Source: Rhodanobacter sp. AS-Z3
GTDB taxonomy: Bacteria > Pseudomonadota > Gammaproteobacteria > Xanthomonadales > Rhodanobacteraceae
DNA: 64,000 nucleotides
Reading direction: 5' to 3'
Assembly (NCBI RefSeq): GCF_029224025.1
Contig: NZ_CP119392.1
Span: 171,501 to 235,500 of the forward strand
Numbering within the stretch: the stretch's first letter is position 1; the number at the start of each line of letters is the position of its first letter. Below are positions 52,851 to 61,203 of this stretch, piece after piece. The translations under genes were made by a program, and so were the position numbers. Under the pieces are notes generated by a model. That model did not search any database, was not told the DNA's origin, and worked only from the letters and a program-made list of their open reading frames with translations.

Positions 52851-53627
52851 ATGTCACTGTCACATGATCACCACGGCGCGAGATCAAACAGCGCGGGTCG
52901 ACCGGTTGCGCTGATCACCGGCGCCGGCCGCCGGGTTGGCGCGGTGATTGCGCGCAGCCTGCATGCAGCAGGCTATGACCTGGCGTTGCACTATCGCCAA
53001 TCCGCCAGTGACGCGCAGGCGCTGGCCAGCGAGCTGGAAGCACAACGTAGCGGCAGCACCTTGCTGCTGCAGGCCGAACTCGCCGACCTGCCGGCACTGC
53101 CGCGTTTGATCGAGCAGCTGCTGGCGCACTACGGTCGGCTCGACGCGCTGGTCAACAACGCCTCGGCGTTCTTCCCCACACCGCTGGGCACGGCCACCGC
53201 CGAGCAGTGGAACGAGCTGTTCGCCTCCAACGCACAGGCGCCGTTCTTCCTCAGTCAGGCAGCCATCCCGGCGCTGCGCGCAGCGCGCGGTGGCATCGTC
53301 AACCTGATCGACATCTACGCCGAGCGTCCGTTGGCCAACCATCCGATCTATTGCATGGCCAAGGCGGCGCTGGCCGCGATGACGCGGTCGCTGGCGCTGG
53401 ATCTGGGCCCGGAGATTCGCGTCAACGGCGTCGCCCCCGGCGCGGTACTGTGGCCGGGAGAAGGCAAGGCCTATGCCGACCAGCAGGCGATGCTGGCGCG
53501 CACGCCGCTGCAGCGCGCTGGCTCACCGGACGACGTAGCCAGCGCCGTGCTGTGGTTGTTGCGCGATGCGCCGTTTGTGACCGGGCAAATCCTCAACGTG
53601 GACGGCGGCAGAACGCTGTCGGTGTGA
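52851..53627 (+). CDS. pteridine reductase (SDR family)
   Basis: A 258-residue short-chain dehydrogenase. The cofactor loop TGAGRRVGAVIARSL has Arg-Arg after TGAG, which marks pteridine reductase and FolM types; NNASAFFPTPLG and YCMAKAALAAMTRSLAL carry the NNA and YxxxK motifs. It would reduce dihydrobiopterin or dihydrofolate to tetrahydro forms with NADPH in the cytosol. FolK and FolB genes lie within 4 kb, supporting a folate/pterin role. The N-terminal MSLSHDHHGARSNSAGR is slightly extended over typical members; the true start could be internal but no better ATG is seen. Confidence 0.9.
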   Translation: MSLSHDHHGARSNSAGRPVALITGAGRRVGAVIARSLHAAGYDLALHYRQSASDAQALASELEAQRSGSTLLLQAELADLPALPRLIEQLLAHYGRLDALVNNASAFFPTPLGTATAEQWNELFASNAQAPFFLSQAAIPALRAARGGIVNLIDIYAERPLANHPIYCMAKAALAAMTRSLALDLGPEIRVNGVAPGAVLWPGEGKAYADQQAMLARTPLQRAGSPDDVASAVLWLLRDAPFVTGQILNVDGGRTLSV

Positions 53628-53655
53628 GTTTCCTGCAGCGTTCCGCAACGGCCGG

Positions 53656-54516
53656 CTACTTCCGCTTCGGCGCAAACGCCTGCTGCAGCAGCGACTGATC
53701 GAAGCCGACACTGGCATCGCCGGCTTCGGCGTAGCGGTACAGCGCGGCGGCGTAAATACCCTGCAAAGACGCCTGAATCAGCGCAAGCAGGATGAAACCC
53801 AGCACCACGATCACCGCAGCCACCACGATGGCGGGCACCGATTGCATCGCCACGGCGCCGCCGATCAGAACCGCACTCAGCACCACGGCCAGGAACATCA
53901 GCAGGCCGAACACCACCCCAAGGCCACCGTTGCCGATCAGGTTCTCACCCCAGCTGCGTTTGAGCAGCTCCACGCTTTCCTTCACCGCGTCGATCGGGCC
54001 GACCTCTTTGCTGGCCAGCACCGGTACCACCAGGAAGGTGGCCACCGTCCACGCCAGGCCGATGAAACCGACCACCAATCGACCGATCAGGCCCAGGCGT
54101 TCCTGCACCATGCGCAGCAACAGGCCAACCGTGGCGGCGATCAACGCGTAGCCGAAGATCTGCGGCAATCGCGCCCGCGCCAGTGCCAGCCCGGCGCTGA
54201 CGCTGGTCGGCTCGCCACGCAGGTGCATCAGCGCCACGCCGGTCAGCGCGGTCTGGAAAAAGATGATCACGAAGTACTGCACCAGATAGAACGCGAACGT
54301 CAGCAGGTAGGTGCCGACCGACATGCGCTCATGGAAATTCTCGCCGGCATGGTTGCCGCCGATCAGCATTAAGCCCACCGGCACCAGGAAGCTGGCCGCC
54401 ACCAGCAGCGTACAAACTCCGGACAACAGCGGAAACAGCAACAGCGACTTGTCCGAGCGCAACACCGCTGCGCTTGCCTTCATCAACGCCCAGCTGCGGG
54501 CAAATTTTCCGGCCAT
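53656..54516 (-). CDS. DUF6159-like inner-membrane protein
   Basis: A 286-residue integral membrane protein with about six long hydrophobic segments (LLLFPLLSGVCTLLVAASFLV, YLLTFAFYLVQYFVIIFFQTA, and later VVAAVIVVLGFILLALI). The start MAGKFARSWALMKASAAVLR with AGGGGA nine bases upstream matches a widespread family in which a short amphipathic leader and SDKSLLLFPLLSG precede the first helix. The function is unknown. It is convergent to the pteridine reductase gene (28 bases apart). The longer open frame upstream to 54744 is out of register with folK and is rejected. Confidence 0.82.
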   Translation of the reverse strand: MAGKFARSWALMKASAAVLRSDKSLLLFPLLSGVCTLLVAASFLVPVGLMLIGGNHAGENFHERMSVGTYLLTFAFYLVQYFVIIFFQTALTGVALMHLRGEPTSVSAGLALARARLPQIFGYALIAATVGLLLRMVQERLGLIGRLVVGFIGLAWTVATFLVVPVLASKEVGPIDAVKESVELLKRSWGENLIGNGGLGVVFGLLMFLAVVLSAVLIGGAVAMQSVPAIVVAAVIVVLGFILLALIQASLQGIYAAALYRYAEAGDASVGFDQSLLQQAFAPKRK

Positions 54517-54607
54517 GATGGTTTTCCCCTGTGCGCGATGCGCGACTGCGTTATTTCTAGCATCCACCAGCTCGGCGCGAAAGTGCGCATCGTCTGGTGG
54601 TGCAAAC

Positions 54608-55105
54608 CTAGCCCGCCAATGACTCCACCTGCAGCGGTTCGGCATCCGCCGGAAAGGCTGCCCACAACTCGGCCATGCTGGCTCCACTGACCGGATGGCG
54701 AAAGTCGGGCGCGATGTCGGCGATCGGCTGCAATACGAACGCATGCTGCAGTTCGTTGCGCGGAATCTGCAGGTGGCCGGGGCCCGCCATCACGAGATCG
54801 TCGTAGAACACGATGTCGATGTCCAATGTGCGGTCGGAGTAGCGGGGCACATCGCGGCGACGGCCGTGGCGATCTTCCAGCGCATGCAGCCAGTCGTTCA
54901 GCGCTTCAGGCGACAGCTCCGTATCCAGCCCCACGGCGAGGTTGACGAAGACGGCGCCGTCGAAACCCACCGAAGCGCTGCGATAGGCCGGCGAGACGAT
55001 CAACTCACCAAAGCGCTGACGCAACTCGGCCAACGCCGCAGCAAGGTATCGATGTGGCTCAAGGTTGGAGCCCAGACTCAGGTAGACACGCGCCACGGAT
55101 TTCAT
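54608..55105 (-). CDS. folK: 2-amino-4-hydroxy-6-hydroxymethyldihydropteridine pyrophosphokinase
   Basis: A 165-residue enzyme that transfers pyrophosphate from ATP to 6-hydroxymethyl-dihydropterin in folate synthesis. VYLSLGSNLEPHRYL starts the fold, LEDRHGRRRDVPRYSDRTLDIDIVFYDD carries the HPPK signature (Arg-Tyr-x-Asp-Arg-x-x-Asp-x-Asp) and IPRNELQHAFVLQPIADIAP the ATP-contacting loop. Length is typical (about 160). The start overlaps the mechanosensitive channel gene by ATGA (55102-55105), an uncommon pairing. FolB lies upstream in the same direction, past the channel gene. Confidence 0.95.
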   Translation of the reverse strand: MKSVARVYLSLGSNLEPHRYLAAALAELRQRFGELIVSPAYRSASVGFDGAVFVNLAVGLDTELSPEALNDWLHALEDRHGRRRDVPRYSDRTLDIDIVFYDDLVMAGPGHLQIPRNELQHAFVLQPIADIAPDFRHPVSGASMAELWAAFPADAEPLQVESLAG

Positions 55106-56382
55106 GCCTCTTCGAATTCGAGCACTCGTTGATCAGTGGCCGATTCTGCCGGCTCACCCCTGCGAAACGCCAGCGCCGCGCGTACATCGCCGCCTGATGG
55201 CTGTTGATACAACGCCAGTCCGAATTCCGGCAACAACGCGAACAGATGATCGAAGATGTCCGCCTGAATGCCCTCGTATTCCGCCCACGCCACGGTGCTG
55301 GTGAAGCAATACAACTCCAGCGGAATTCCCTGCGCACCGCTGGCCAGTTGGCGCACCATGCAGCTCAGTTCGCGGTGAATCTGTGGATGCTGATCCAGAT
55401 ATGCCTGCACGTAGGCGCGGAAGGTACCCAGGTTGGTCAGCCGGCGCCGATTGGCCGGCAGTTCGGCAGCCTTGCCCAGCGACTGATTCCACTGCGCCAC
55501 ATCGCGTTCTTTCGACGGCAGGTAGTCGGCCAGCAGGCGCAAGTGTGATAGCCGCCGAATTTCGCCCTCGTCAAGAAAGTGCACGCTGGCGGCATCGAGA
55601 TAGAGCGCGCGCTTGATCCTTCGCCCGCCGACTTCCTGCATGCCGCGCCAGTTCTTGTACGAATCAGAGATCAATCGCCAGCTGGGAATCGTGGTGATCG
55701 TCTTGTCCCAGTTGCGCACCTTGACCGTGTGCAGCGCAATGTCGATCACGTCGCCGTCGGCATTCAACTGCGGCATCTCGATCCAGTCGCCGACCCGCAG
55801 CATGTCATTCGAAGACAACTGCACGCCAGCCACAAACCCGAGAATGGTGTCCTTGAAAATCAGCATCAGTACCGCCGACATCGCACCCACGCCGGACAGC
55901 AACAGGCCTACCTGCTTGCCGGTAACGGTGGCAATGATGATCAACGCGGCAACGATGAACAGGCCGATCTTGATCAGCTGCAGCAAACCCTTGATCGGCC
56001 GCTGCTGACCGCGCGGCGTTTGCTGGTACACGTCATCACTGGCTGACAGCGCGCCACTGATGGCCATCACGATGCAGAACACCACCAGCGCCGTCATCAG
56101 GTTGCCAAGCATGGCCTCGATGTTCGCCGGTACGCCCGGCACCAGCACCATGCCGTACTGGATGATCAATGCCGGCAAGGCGCGCGCCAGCCAGCGGAAG
56201 GTTCCGCGAGCCAGCAGGGCATCGTCCCAATGGGTGGCGGTTCGCCGCGCAATGCTGCCAACCAGCCGGCGCGACAGGCGGTGCACGAGATGCCCGGCAA
56301 GCCATGCCAGCGCCAGCAGGGCCAGCACGCCCAGCACTGTTTGCATCGATGGATAATCGAGGAGGTCTTGCAGTGGTCGCAT
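55102..56382 (-). CDS. MscS-family mechanosensitive ion channel (YbdG-like)
   Basis: A 426-residue inner-membrane channel opening under membrane tension. The start at 56382 follows AGGAAG and gives an N-terminus MRPLQDLLDYPS; longer frames upstream are not supported. Four to five transmembrane segments span residues 15-180, with the pore helix at GLLLSGVGAMSAVLMLIFKDTILGFVAGVQLS. The beta domain follows (MLRVGDWIEMPQLNADGDVID, VRNWDKTITTIPSWRLIS). Length fits YbdG/MscM (415). The stop overlaps folK, so channel and folate genes share a transcript. Confidence 0.92.
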   Translation of the reverse strand: MRPLQDLLDYPSMQTVLGVLALLALAWLAGHLVHRLSRRLVGSIARRTATHWDDALLARGTFRWLARALPALIIQYGMVLVPGVPANIEAMLGNLMTALVVFCIVMAISGALSASDDVYQQTPRGQQRPIKGLLQLIKIGLFIVAALIIIATVTGKQVGLLLSGVGAMSAVLMLIFKDTILGFVAGVQLSSNDMLRVGDWIEMPQLNADGDVIDIALHTVKVRNWDKTITTIPSWRLISDSYKNWRGMQEVGGRRIKRALYLDAASVHFLDEGEIRRLSHLRLLADYLPSKERDVAQWNQSLGKAAELPANRRRLTNLGTFRAYVQAYLDQHPQIHRELSCMVRQLASGAQGIPLELYCFTSTVAWAEYEGIQADIFDHLFALLPEFGLALYQQPSGGDVRAALAFRRGEPAESATDQRVLEFEEA

Positions 56383-56524
56383 GAGGGCTTCCTGTCGGCG
56401 CGTGCGCCCGCTCGCAAGCGGTCGCGCGGATCGTGGCGGCATGCAGCGCGTAACCGCGCATCAGCCTGAAACAATGGGGATCGCACCCCGCCGATGCAAC
56501 CGTGCAGCGATTGCTGCAACAGGA

Positions 56525-56884
56525 TTACTGCGGGCGCGTACCGCGTTCGATGCATACACCGACGGACTTCGCCCCACGCACCGCGCCGGGTTTGGACAGC
56601 TTCAAACGCACCCAGCCCACGCCGAATTCCTCACGGATAATTGCCGCACAGCGCTCAGCCAGCGTCTCCACCAGGCCGAAGCTGGACGCTCCGACGTAGT
56701 CGATCAGCCGTTTGGAAACGTCCTTGTAGTTCAGCGTCAGCGCGATGTCGTCACGGGCCGCCGGCACGCTGTTGTCAAATGCCATCTCGATATCGAACGC
56801 CAACGTCTGCCGCACCCGACGCTCCCAGTCGTAGATGCCGATGACGGCATCAATGCGCAAATCTTCGATGAAAACGATATCCAT
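56525..56884 (-). CDS. folB: dihydroneopterin aldolase
   Basis: A 119-residue enzyme that splits 7,8-dihydroneopterin to the hydroxymethyl pterin used by FolK. DIVFIEDLRIDAVIGIYDWERR is the family start, LNYKDVSKRLIDYV carries the conserved Tyr-Lys, and SSFGLVETLAERCAAII holds the catalytic Glu and Leu-Ala-Glu pattern. The C-terminal KLSKPGAVRGAKSVGV has the active-site Lys-Pro. It is 142 bases upstream of the MscS gene in the same direction. The start at 56884 is preferred to the long frame above it, which overlaps dbpA. Confidence 0.95.
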   Translation of the reverse strand: MDIVFIEDLRIDAVIGIYDWERRVRQTLAFDIEMAFDNSVPAARDDIALTLNYKDVSKRLIDYVGASSFGLVETLAERCAAIIREEFGVGWVRLKLSKPGAVRGAKSVGVCIERGTRPQ

Positions 56885-56978
56885 GGCGGTAGTCGGCAAG
56901 AGTCGATAGCCGTACAGAATCAGCGAGCTGGCGTGCGGATGCAAGTCGCCGGGTCGGCCGCGTGCGATCATTAGGCCC

Positions 56979-58358
56979 ATGACTGCCTTCAACACACTCC
57001 CGCTCAAGCCCGCCCTGCTCGCCAGCGTGGAAACCCTTGGCTACACCGAGATGACCCCGGTGCAGGCGCAAAGCCTGCCGCCGATGCTGGAAGGTCGCGA
57101 CGTGATCGCGCAGGCGCAGACTGGCAGCGGCAAGACCGCCGCGTTCGGGCTGAGCCTGCTGCAGTCGATTGATGCGGACGTGATCCGGCTGCAGGCGTTG
57201 GTGCTGTGTCCGACCCGCGAGCTGGCCGATCAGGTGAGCAAGGCGATCCGCAAGTTGGCGGCGAACATCCCCAACGTGAAGCTGCTGACCTTGTGCGGCG
57301 GCATGCCACTCGGCCCGCAGCTGGCCTCGCTCACCCATGATCCGCACATCGTGGTCGGCACGCCCGGCCGCGTGCAGGAACATTTGAAGCGGCAAAGCCT
57401 GCATGGCGGCGGTATCAAGGTGCTGGTGCTGGACGAAGCCGACCGCATGCTCGACATGGGTTTCTCCGAGGCCATCGACGACATCATCGGTCGCATCGCC
57501 AAACATCATCAGACCTTGCTGTTCTCGGCCACGTACCCGGACGAAATTCGCGCCGTGAGCGAGCGCGTGCAGAACGACCCGGTGGTGGTGACGGTGGATG
57601 CCCCGGCGGACGAACAGCCGGCCATCGAGCAGCGCTTCCATGAAGTGGAGCCGGCGCAAAAGCCCGACGCACTGGCGCAGCTGCTGGGCGGCGCGCAGGT
57701 CGAGCAGGCGCTGGTGTTCTGCAATATGCGCCGCGAAGTGGATGCGGTGGCGCAGGAACTCGATCGCCGCGGCTTCTCCGCACTGGCCCTGCATGGCGAC
57801 ATGGACCAGCGCGACCGCGACGAAGTGCTGGTGCGTTTTGCCAACCACAGTTGCGCCGTGCTGGTGGCCACCGACGTGGCCGCACGCGGGCTGGATATCG
57901 TGGCGCTGCCGCTGGTGGTCAGCTACGACATCGCGCACGACCCGGAAACCCACACCCATCGCATCGGCCGCACCGGCCGCGCCGGCCAGGCTGGCCTGGC
58001 GATTACCTTGTGCGCGCCGCGCGAGCGGCCCAAGGCGGCAAACATCGAAGAACTGAACGGCACGCCGATACCGTGGCGGCCGTTGAAAGTCGCGCCAGCC
58101 CGCGGCAAGACCTTGCATCTGGCACCGATGAAGACGCTGGTGATCGATGCTGGCCGACAGGACAAGCTGCGTCCCGGCGACATTCTTGGCGCGCTCACCG
58201 GCGATGCCGGGCTGGCGGCGAAGGACATCGGCAAGATCGACGTGTTCGCCACCCGCGCCTACGTGGCGATCAGCCGCGAACTGGCCAACAAGGCACTGGA
58301 ACGATTGCGTGCCGGCAAGATCAAAGGTCGGAACTTCCGCGTGCGGCCGTTAGGCTGA
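56979..58358 (+). CDS. dbpA: ATP-dependent RNA helicase DbpA
   Basis: A 459-residue DEAD-box helicase acting in 50S ribosome assembly at 23S rRNA helix 92. Motifs run in order: GYTEMTPVQAQ (Q motif), AQTGSGKT at residues 46-53, PTREL, TPGR, DEAD at 152-155, FSATYPD, ARGLDIV and HRIGRTGRAG. The C-terminal 75 residues (DILGALTGDAGLAAKDIGKIDVF, RAYVAISRELANKAL, KIKGRNFRVRPLG) are the DbpA RNA-binding domain with the RNP-like fold. Length matches E. coli DbpA (457). Divergent from folB, 94 bases apart. Confidence 0.97.
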   Translation: MTAFNTLPLKPALLASVETLGYTEMTPVQAQSLPPMLEGRDVIAQAQTGSGKTAAFGLSLLQSIDADVIRLQALVLCPTRELADQVSKAIRKLAANIPNVKLLTLCGGMPLGPQLASLTHDPHIVVGTPGRVQEHLKRQSLHGGGIKVLVLDEADRMLDMGFSEAIDDIIGRIAKHHQTLLFSATYPDEIRAVSERVQNDPVVVTVDAPADEQPAIEQRFHEVEPAQKPDALAQLLGGAQVEQALVFCNMRREVDAVAQELDRRGFSALALHGDMDQRDRDEVLVRFANHSCAVLVATDVAARGLDIVALPLVVSYDIAHDPETHTHRIGRTGRAGQAGLAITLCAPRERPKAANIEELNGTPIPWRPLKVAPARGKTLHLAPMKTLVIDAGRQDKLRPGDILGALTGDAGLAAKDIGKIDVFATRAYVAISRELANKALERLRAGKIKGRNFRVRPLG

Positions 58359-58387
58359 GCGCCCCGACCCCGCTGGAGGCCCCTGCC

Positions 58388-59164
58388 ATGTCGCGCTGGT
58401 TCCATCGAAGCCTTGTCTTGATCCTGCTCGCCTCGGTCGCACCCGCGTGGGCCGCGATTCCCGTCTATGGCTTCAAGGTGGTGCATACCTATCCGCACGA
58501 TACCGCTGCCTATACCGAAGGCCTGTTCTTCAAGGACGGTCAGTTGTACGAAAGCACCGGTCAGCTCGGCATATCCACCGTGCGCAAGGTGGATCTGGAG
58601 AGCGGCGAAGTACTGCAGCGCCAGCGCGTGCCGAAGCAGTACTTCGGCGAGGGCATCGTCGACTGGAAGGATCGGATGATTCAGCTCACCTGGCAAAGCC
58701 AGACCGGCTTCGTCTACGACCTGGCCAGCCTCACGCCGAAGAAAACCTTCAGCTACCCCGGCGAAGGCTGGGCGCTGACCCGCGACGACCACCAGCTGTA
58801 CATGAGCGACGGCAGCGCCGAGCTGCGCGTACTCGATCCGGAAACCCTGGCCGAAATCCGCCGCATCAAGGTCACCGCCGATGGCGTGCCGGTGACCAAC
58901 CTCAACGAGCTGGAGTGGGTCGATGGCGAGATCTACGCAAACGTCTGGTTGACCAGCCGCATCGCGCGGATCAATCCGACCAGCGGTCACGTCGTTGGCT
59001 GGATCGATCTGACTGGCCTGTTCGACAACAGCCAGCTGCCGAATCCGGTCGACGATGTACTCAACGGCATCGCCTGGGATGCCGCGCACAAGCGCCTGTT
59101 CGTCACCGGCAAATGCTGGCCGCAGCTGTTCGAGGTCACGCTGGTGCCGCGCACCGGCAAGTAA
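58388..59164 (+). CDS. glutaminyl-peptide cyclotransferase
   Basis: A 258-residue exported beta-propeller enzyme that turns N-terminal Gln of peptides into pyroglutamate. A signal peptide (LVLILLASVAPAWA) is followed by GFKVVHTYPHDTAAYTEGLFF, GEGIVDWKDRMIQLTWQ, YMSDGSAELRVLDP, LNELEWVDGEIYANVW and LNGIAWDAAHKRLFVTGKCWPQLFEV, all diagnostic of the plant/bacterial QC family. It lies 29 bases after dbpA on the same strand, possibly co-transcribed. The open frame above it is the dbpA gene in another frame. Confidence 0.94.
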   Translation: MSRWFHRSLVLILLASVAPAWAAIPVYGFKVVHTYPHDTAAYTEGLFFKDGQLYESTGQLGISTVRKVDLESGEVLQRQRVPKQYFGEGIVDWKDRMIQLTWQSQTGFVYDLASLTPKKTFSYPGEGWALTRDDHQLYMSDGSAELRVLDPETLAEIRRIKVTADGVPVTNLNELEWVDGEIYANVWLTSRIARINPTSGHVVGWIDLTGLFDNSQLPNPVDDVLNGIAWDAAHKRLFVTGKCWPQLFEVTLVPRTGK

Positions 59165-59182
59165 CGAGGGCTGCGCGTCAGC

Positions 59183-60418
59183 TCAGCGCTGCAACCAGCT
59201 GGCCGCGCCGCGACCGGCCAACAGCCCGCTGGCCAAACTTGCGGTGAGCAAATAGCCACCGGTGGGCGCTTCCCAATCCAGCATCTCGCCCGCGCAGAAC
59301 ACGCCGGGACGATCGCGCAGCATCAATTGTTCATCGAGTACTTCCAGTCGCACGCCACCGGCCGTGCTGATCGCTTCGGCCACCGGCCGCGGTGCACGCA
59401 GACGCAGTGGCAACGACTTGAGCCGAGCGGCCAGCGCCTGCGGATCAGCCAGCGTGGCCTTTTCGATCAGCTCGAAAGCCAGCGCGCACTTGGCATGATC
59501 CAGCCCGGCGCGGCGGCGCAGCCAGTCACCGATGCTGTGTTTTCCGCGTGGCGCGGCGAGCCGTTCTGCCAGCACCGCCCGGGTGTAGCCCGGCACAATA
59601 TCCAGCAGCACGGTGGCCTCGCCCTGCGCCGCAATCTGCTCGCGCAAGCCCGCGCCGATCGCATAGATCAGGCTGCCTTCGATGCCGTACTCGCTGAGTA
59701 CGAATTCACCCTGGCGCGAATGGCTGACACCACGACCATCCACCCAGTGCGCCACCACCGGCTTTAACGGTGCACCGGCGAAGCGGCTGGACAGGTGTTC
59801 GCTCCAGTTGATTTCAAAACCACAGTTCGCTGGCTGCAGCGGCGCAATGTCGATGCCTGCCTGTTGCAGCGGCGTCACCCACGCGCCGTCGGAACCCAGT
59901 TGCGGCCAACTTGCACCGCCGAGGGCAAGCACCACGGCGTCGGCTGACACCGCTTGCTGACCCTGGGGCGTGGCGAAATGCAGCGCAGAGTGCGCCTGCC
60001 AACCCAGCCAGCGGTGATTCATGTGGAAAGTCACCCCGGATTCGCGCAAGCGTCGCAACCAGCCGCGCAGCAGCGGCGCCGCCTTCAGGTCGCGCGGAAA
60101 CACCCGACCGGAGCTGCCGACGAAAGTCTCCACGCCCAGCCCGGCCGCCCAGCCACGCAGCGCATCTGCGTCGAAGGTATCGAGCCAGCGCGCCACATCC
60201 TCGCGACGCGCGCCATAGCGCTCGACGAAAGCTGCGCGGGGTTCGCCATGGGTTAGGTTCAGTCCGCCCTTGCCGGCCAGCAGGAACTTCCGTCCAACCG
60301 AACCCTTGGCGTCATACAGATCGACCGCCACCCCCGCAGCGCACGCCGCCTCGGCCGCCATCAGGCCCGCCGGGCCGCCACCAATGATGGCCAGTCGTGG
60401 AAATTTCGTCGGGTTCAT
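59183..60418 (-). CDS. TIGR03862-family flavoprotein (HI0933-like)
   Basis: A 411-residue FAD-dependent oxidoreductase with the dinucleotide motif LAIIGGGPAGLMAAEAACA at the N-terminus, GRKFLLAGKGGLNLTH, and the C-terminal ISTAGGVRLEVLD and GVFCAGEMLDWEAPTGGYLLTASLASG typical of the HI0933 superfamily. Cytosolic; the reaction is unknown for the family. It is convergent to the glutaminyl cyclase gene, 18 bases apart, and divergent from the long non-coding stretch before the S53 peptidase gene. Confidence 0.9.
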   Translation of the reverse strand: MNPTKFPRLAIIGGGPAGLMAAEAACAAGVAVDLYDAKGSVGRKFLLAGKGGLNLTHGEPRAAFVERYGARREDVARWLDTFDADALRGWAAGLGVETFVGSSGRVFPRDLKAAPLLRGWLRRLRESGVTFHMNHRWLGWQAHSALHFATPQGQQAVSADAVVLALGGASWPQLGSDGAWVTPLQQAGIDIAPLQPANCGFEINWSEHLSSRFAGAPLKPVVAHWVDGRGVSHSRQGEFVLSEYGIEGSLIYAIGAGLREQIAAQGEATVLLDIVPGYTRAVLAERLAAPRGKHSIGDWLRRRAGLDHAKCALAFELIEKATLADPQALAARLKSLPLRLRAPRPVAEAISTAGGVRLEVLDEQLMLRDRPGVFCAGEMLDWEAPTGGYLLTASLASGLLAGRGAASWLQR

Positions 60419-60644
60419 TCACGCATGGTCGCACGCCCTCTGGGTGGAGTGAACCGTCGAGCGGCGGGTGCGCAGCGCTTCCACTGTGCAGGGCGCATCC
60501 CGTTGACGGTAATAACAGGGTACCGAAGCTCGTTCCAAATGAACCGGAAATAACTGGACACCACGGTATCCACACACCGATACGCAGGGCCTGCGCCAGA
60601 AATTGAGTGGCAGCCAGAGGCGCCAAACAAGGATCTTGCGTAAA

Positions 60645-60660
60645 GCGTAATTAGTTACGC
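60645..60660. promoter_or_regulatory. 16-bp palindrome-like operator
   Basis: GCGTAATTAGTTACGC reads GCGTAA then TTAG then TTACGC; the arms are perfectly complementary. It is unusually AT-rich for this genome and lies about 545 bases before the peptidase start, in the non-coding stretch. A binding site for a dimeric regulator is possible. Confidence 0.4.
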
Positions 60661-60927
60661 CAGCTGATTCGCACGAATGGCCGATAGATTCAAAACCACA
60701 ACTACATCCAGATAATCAACGACAAGCGGATGGTCGCCAGCATGCTTGCTGCAAGAGCGGTTATATCCAGACGTCCTTGATCGCCGAAACGCCCGTCTGA
60801 CAGGGCCTGCGCACGTAATGCATTATCAGCCTGGCCTATGACAAAACCGCAAGCAATTACGGTGAAACGATATTCTGGTAGCACACCGATAATGTGATGC
60901 CAATCACCTGACCCGTGAAAAAATCCT

Positions 60928-60962
60928 ATTGACGGTTTTCATTCGAAAATCCTACCGTCAAT
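60928..60962. promoter_or_regulatory. 9-bp perfect inverted repeat upstream of S53 peptidase
   Basis: ATTGACGGT (60928-60936) and ACCGTCAAT (60954-60962) are perfectly complementary around a 17-base spacer that itself contains TTTTCATTCGAAAA. AAAATCCTA occurs just before each arm as a direct repeat (near 60919 and 60945). TTGACG at the left arm could be a -35 hexamer. It is about 240 bases before the peptidase start. Confidence 0.5.
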
Positions 60963-61203
60963 CGGTTCGTCAACTACAAGTCTGACGAATGATTCCGTGA
61001 ATGCGTCCTGTCATGGACGTTTATCTGCTCGGGTTAAAAGCGGCCCATCATCGGGGGATGCAGAAGAGCCGGCCGAAGCAGGCACGAAGTCGCTGGGCAG
61101 TCCAGAAAACCGATGGCGTCGTGAATTTCACGGCGCTCACTTGATGAGGTCAACGCGGCCCCAGCGGCTTCGCTCGCCTCGAAGAAACTTCCGGGAGCTC
61201 TAA

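Larger units (their letters stand above)
60419..61203. other. 785-base non-coding stretch with inverted repeats
   Basis: This is the longest stretch without a gene in the window, upstream of the S53 peptidase. It is visibly less GC-rich than its surroundings, notably 60640-60720 and 60880-60980. Open frames of up to 69 codons occur but none has a recognisable protein or codon pattern. It contains two perfect inverted repeats (60645-60660 and 60928-60962, listed separately) and so probably holds regulatory DNA for the peptidase gene, possibly with a small RNA that I cannot prove. GGGAG at about 61192 is the peptidase ribosome site. Confidence 0.5.

Noticed and set aside
60702..60884. Open frame of 60 codons on the minus strand in the long spacer
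   Set aside because: No recognisable domain and no clear ribosome binding site; kept only as part of the non-coding stretch.
60997..61203. Open frame of 68 codons directly before the S53 peptidase
   Set aside because: Arg/Ser/Pro-rich with no family pattern, and it ends on the base before the peptidase start without a convincing ribosome site of its own.
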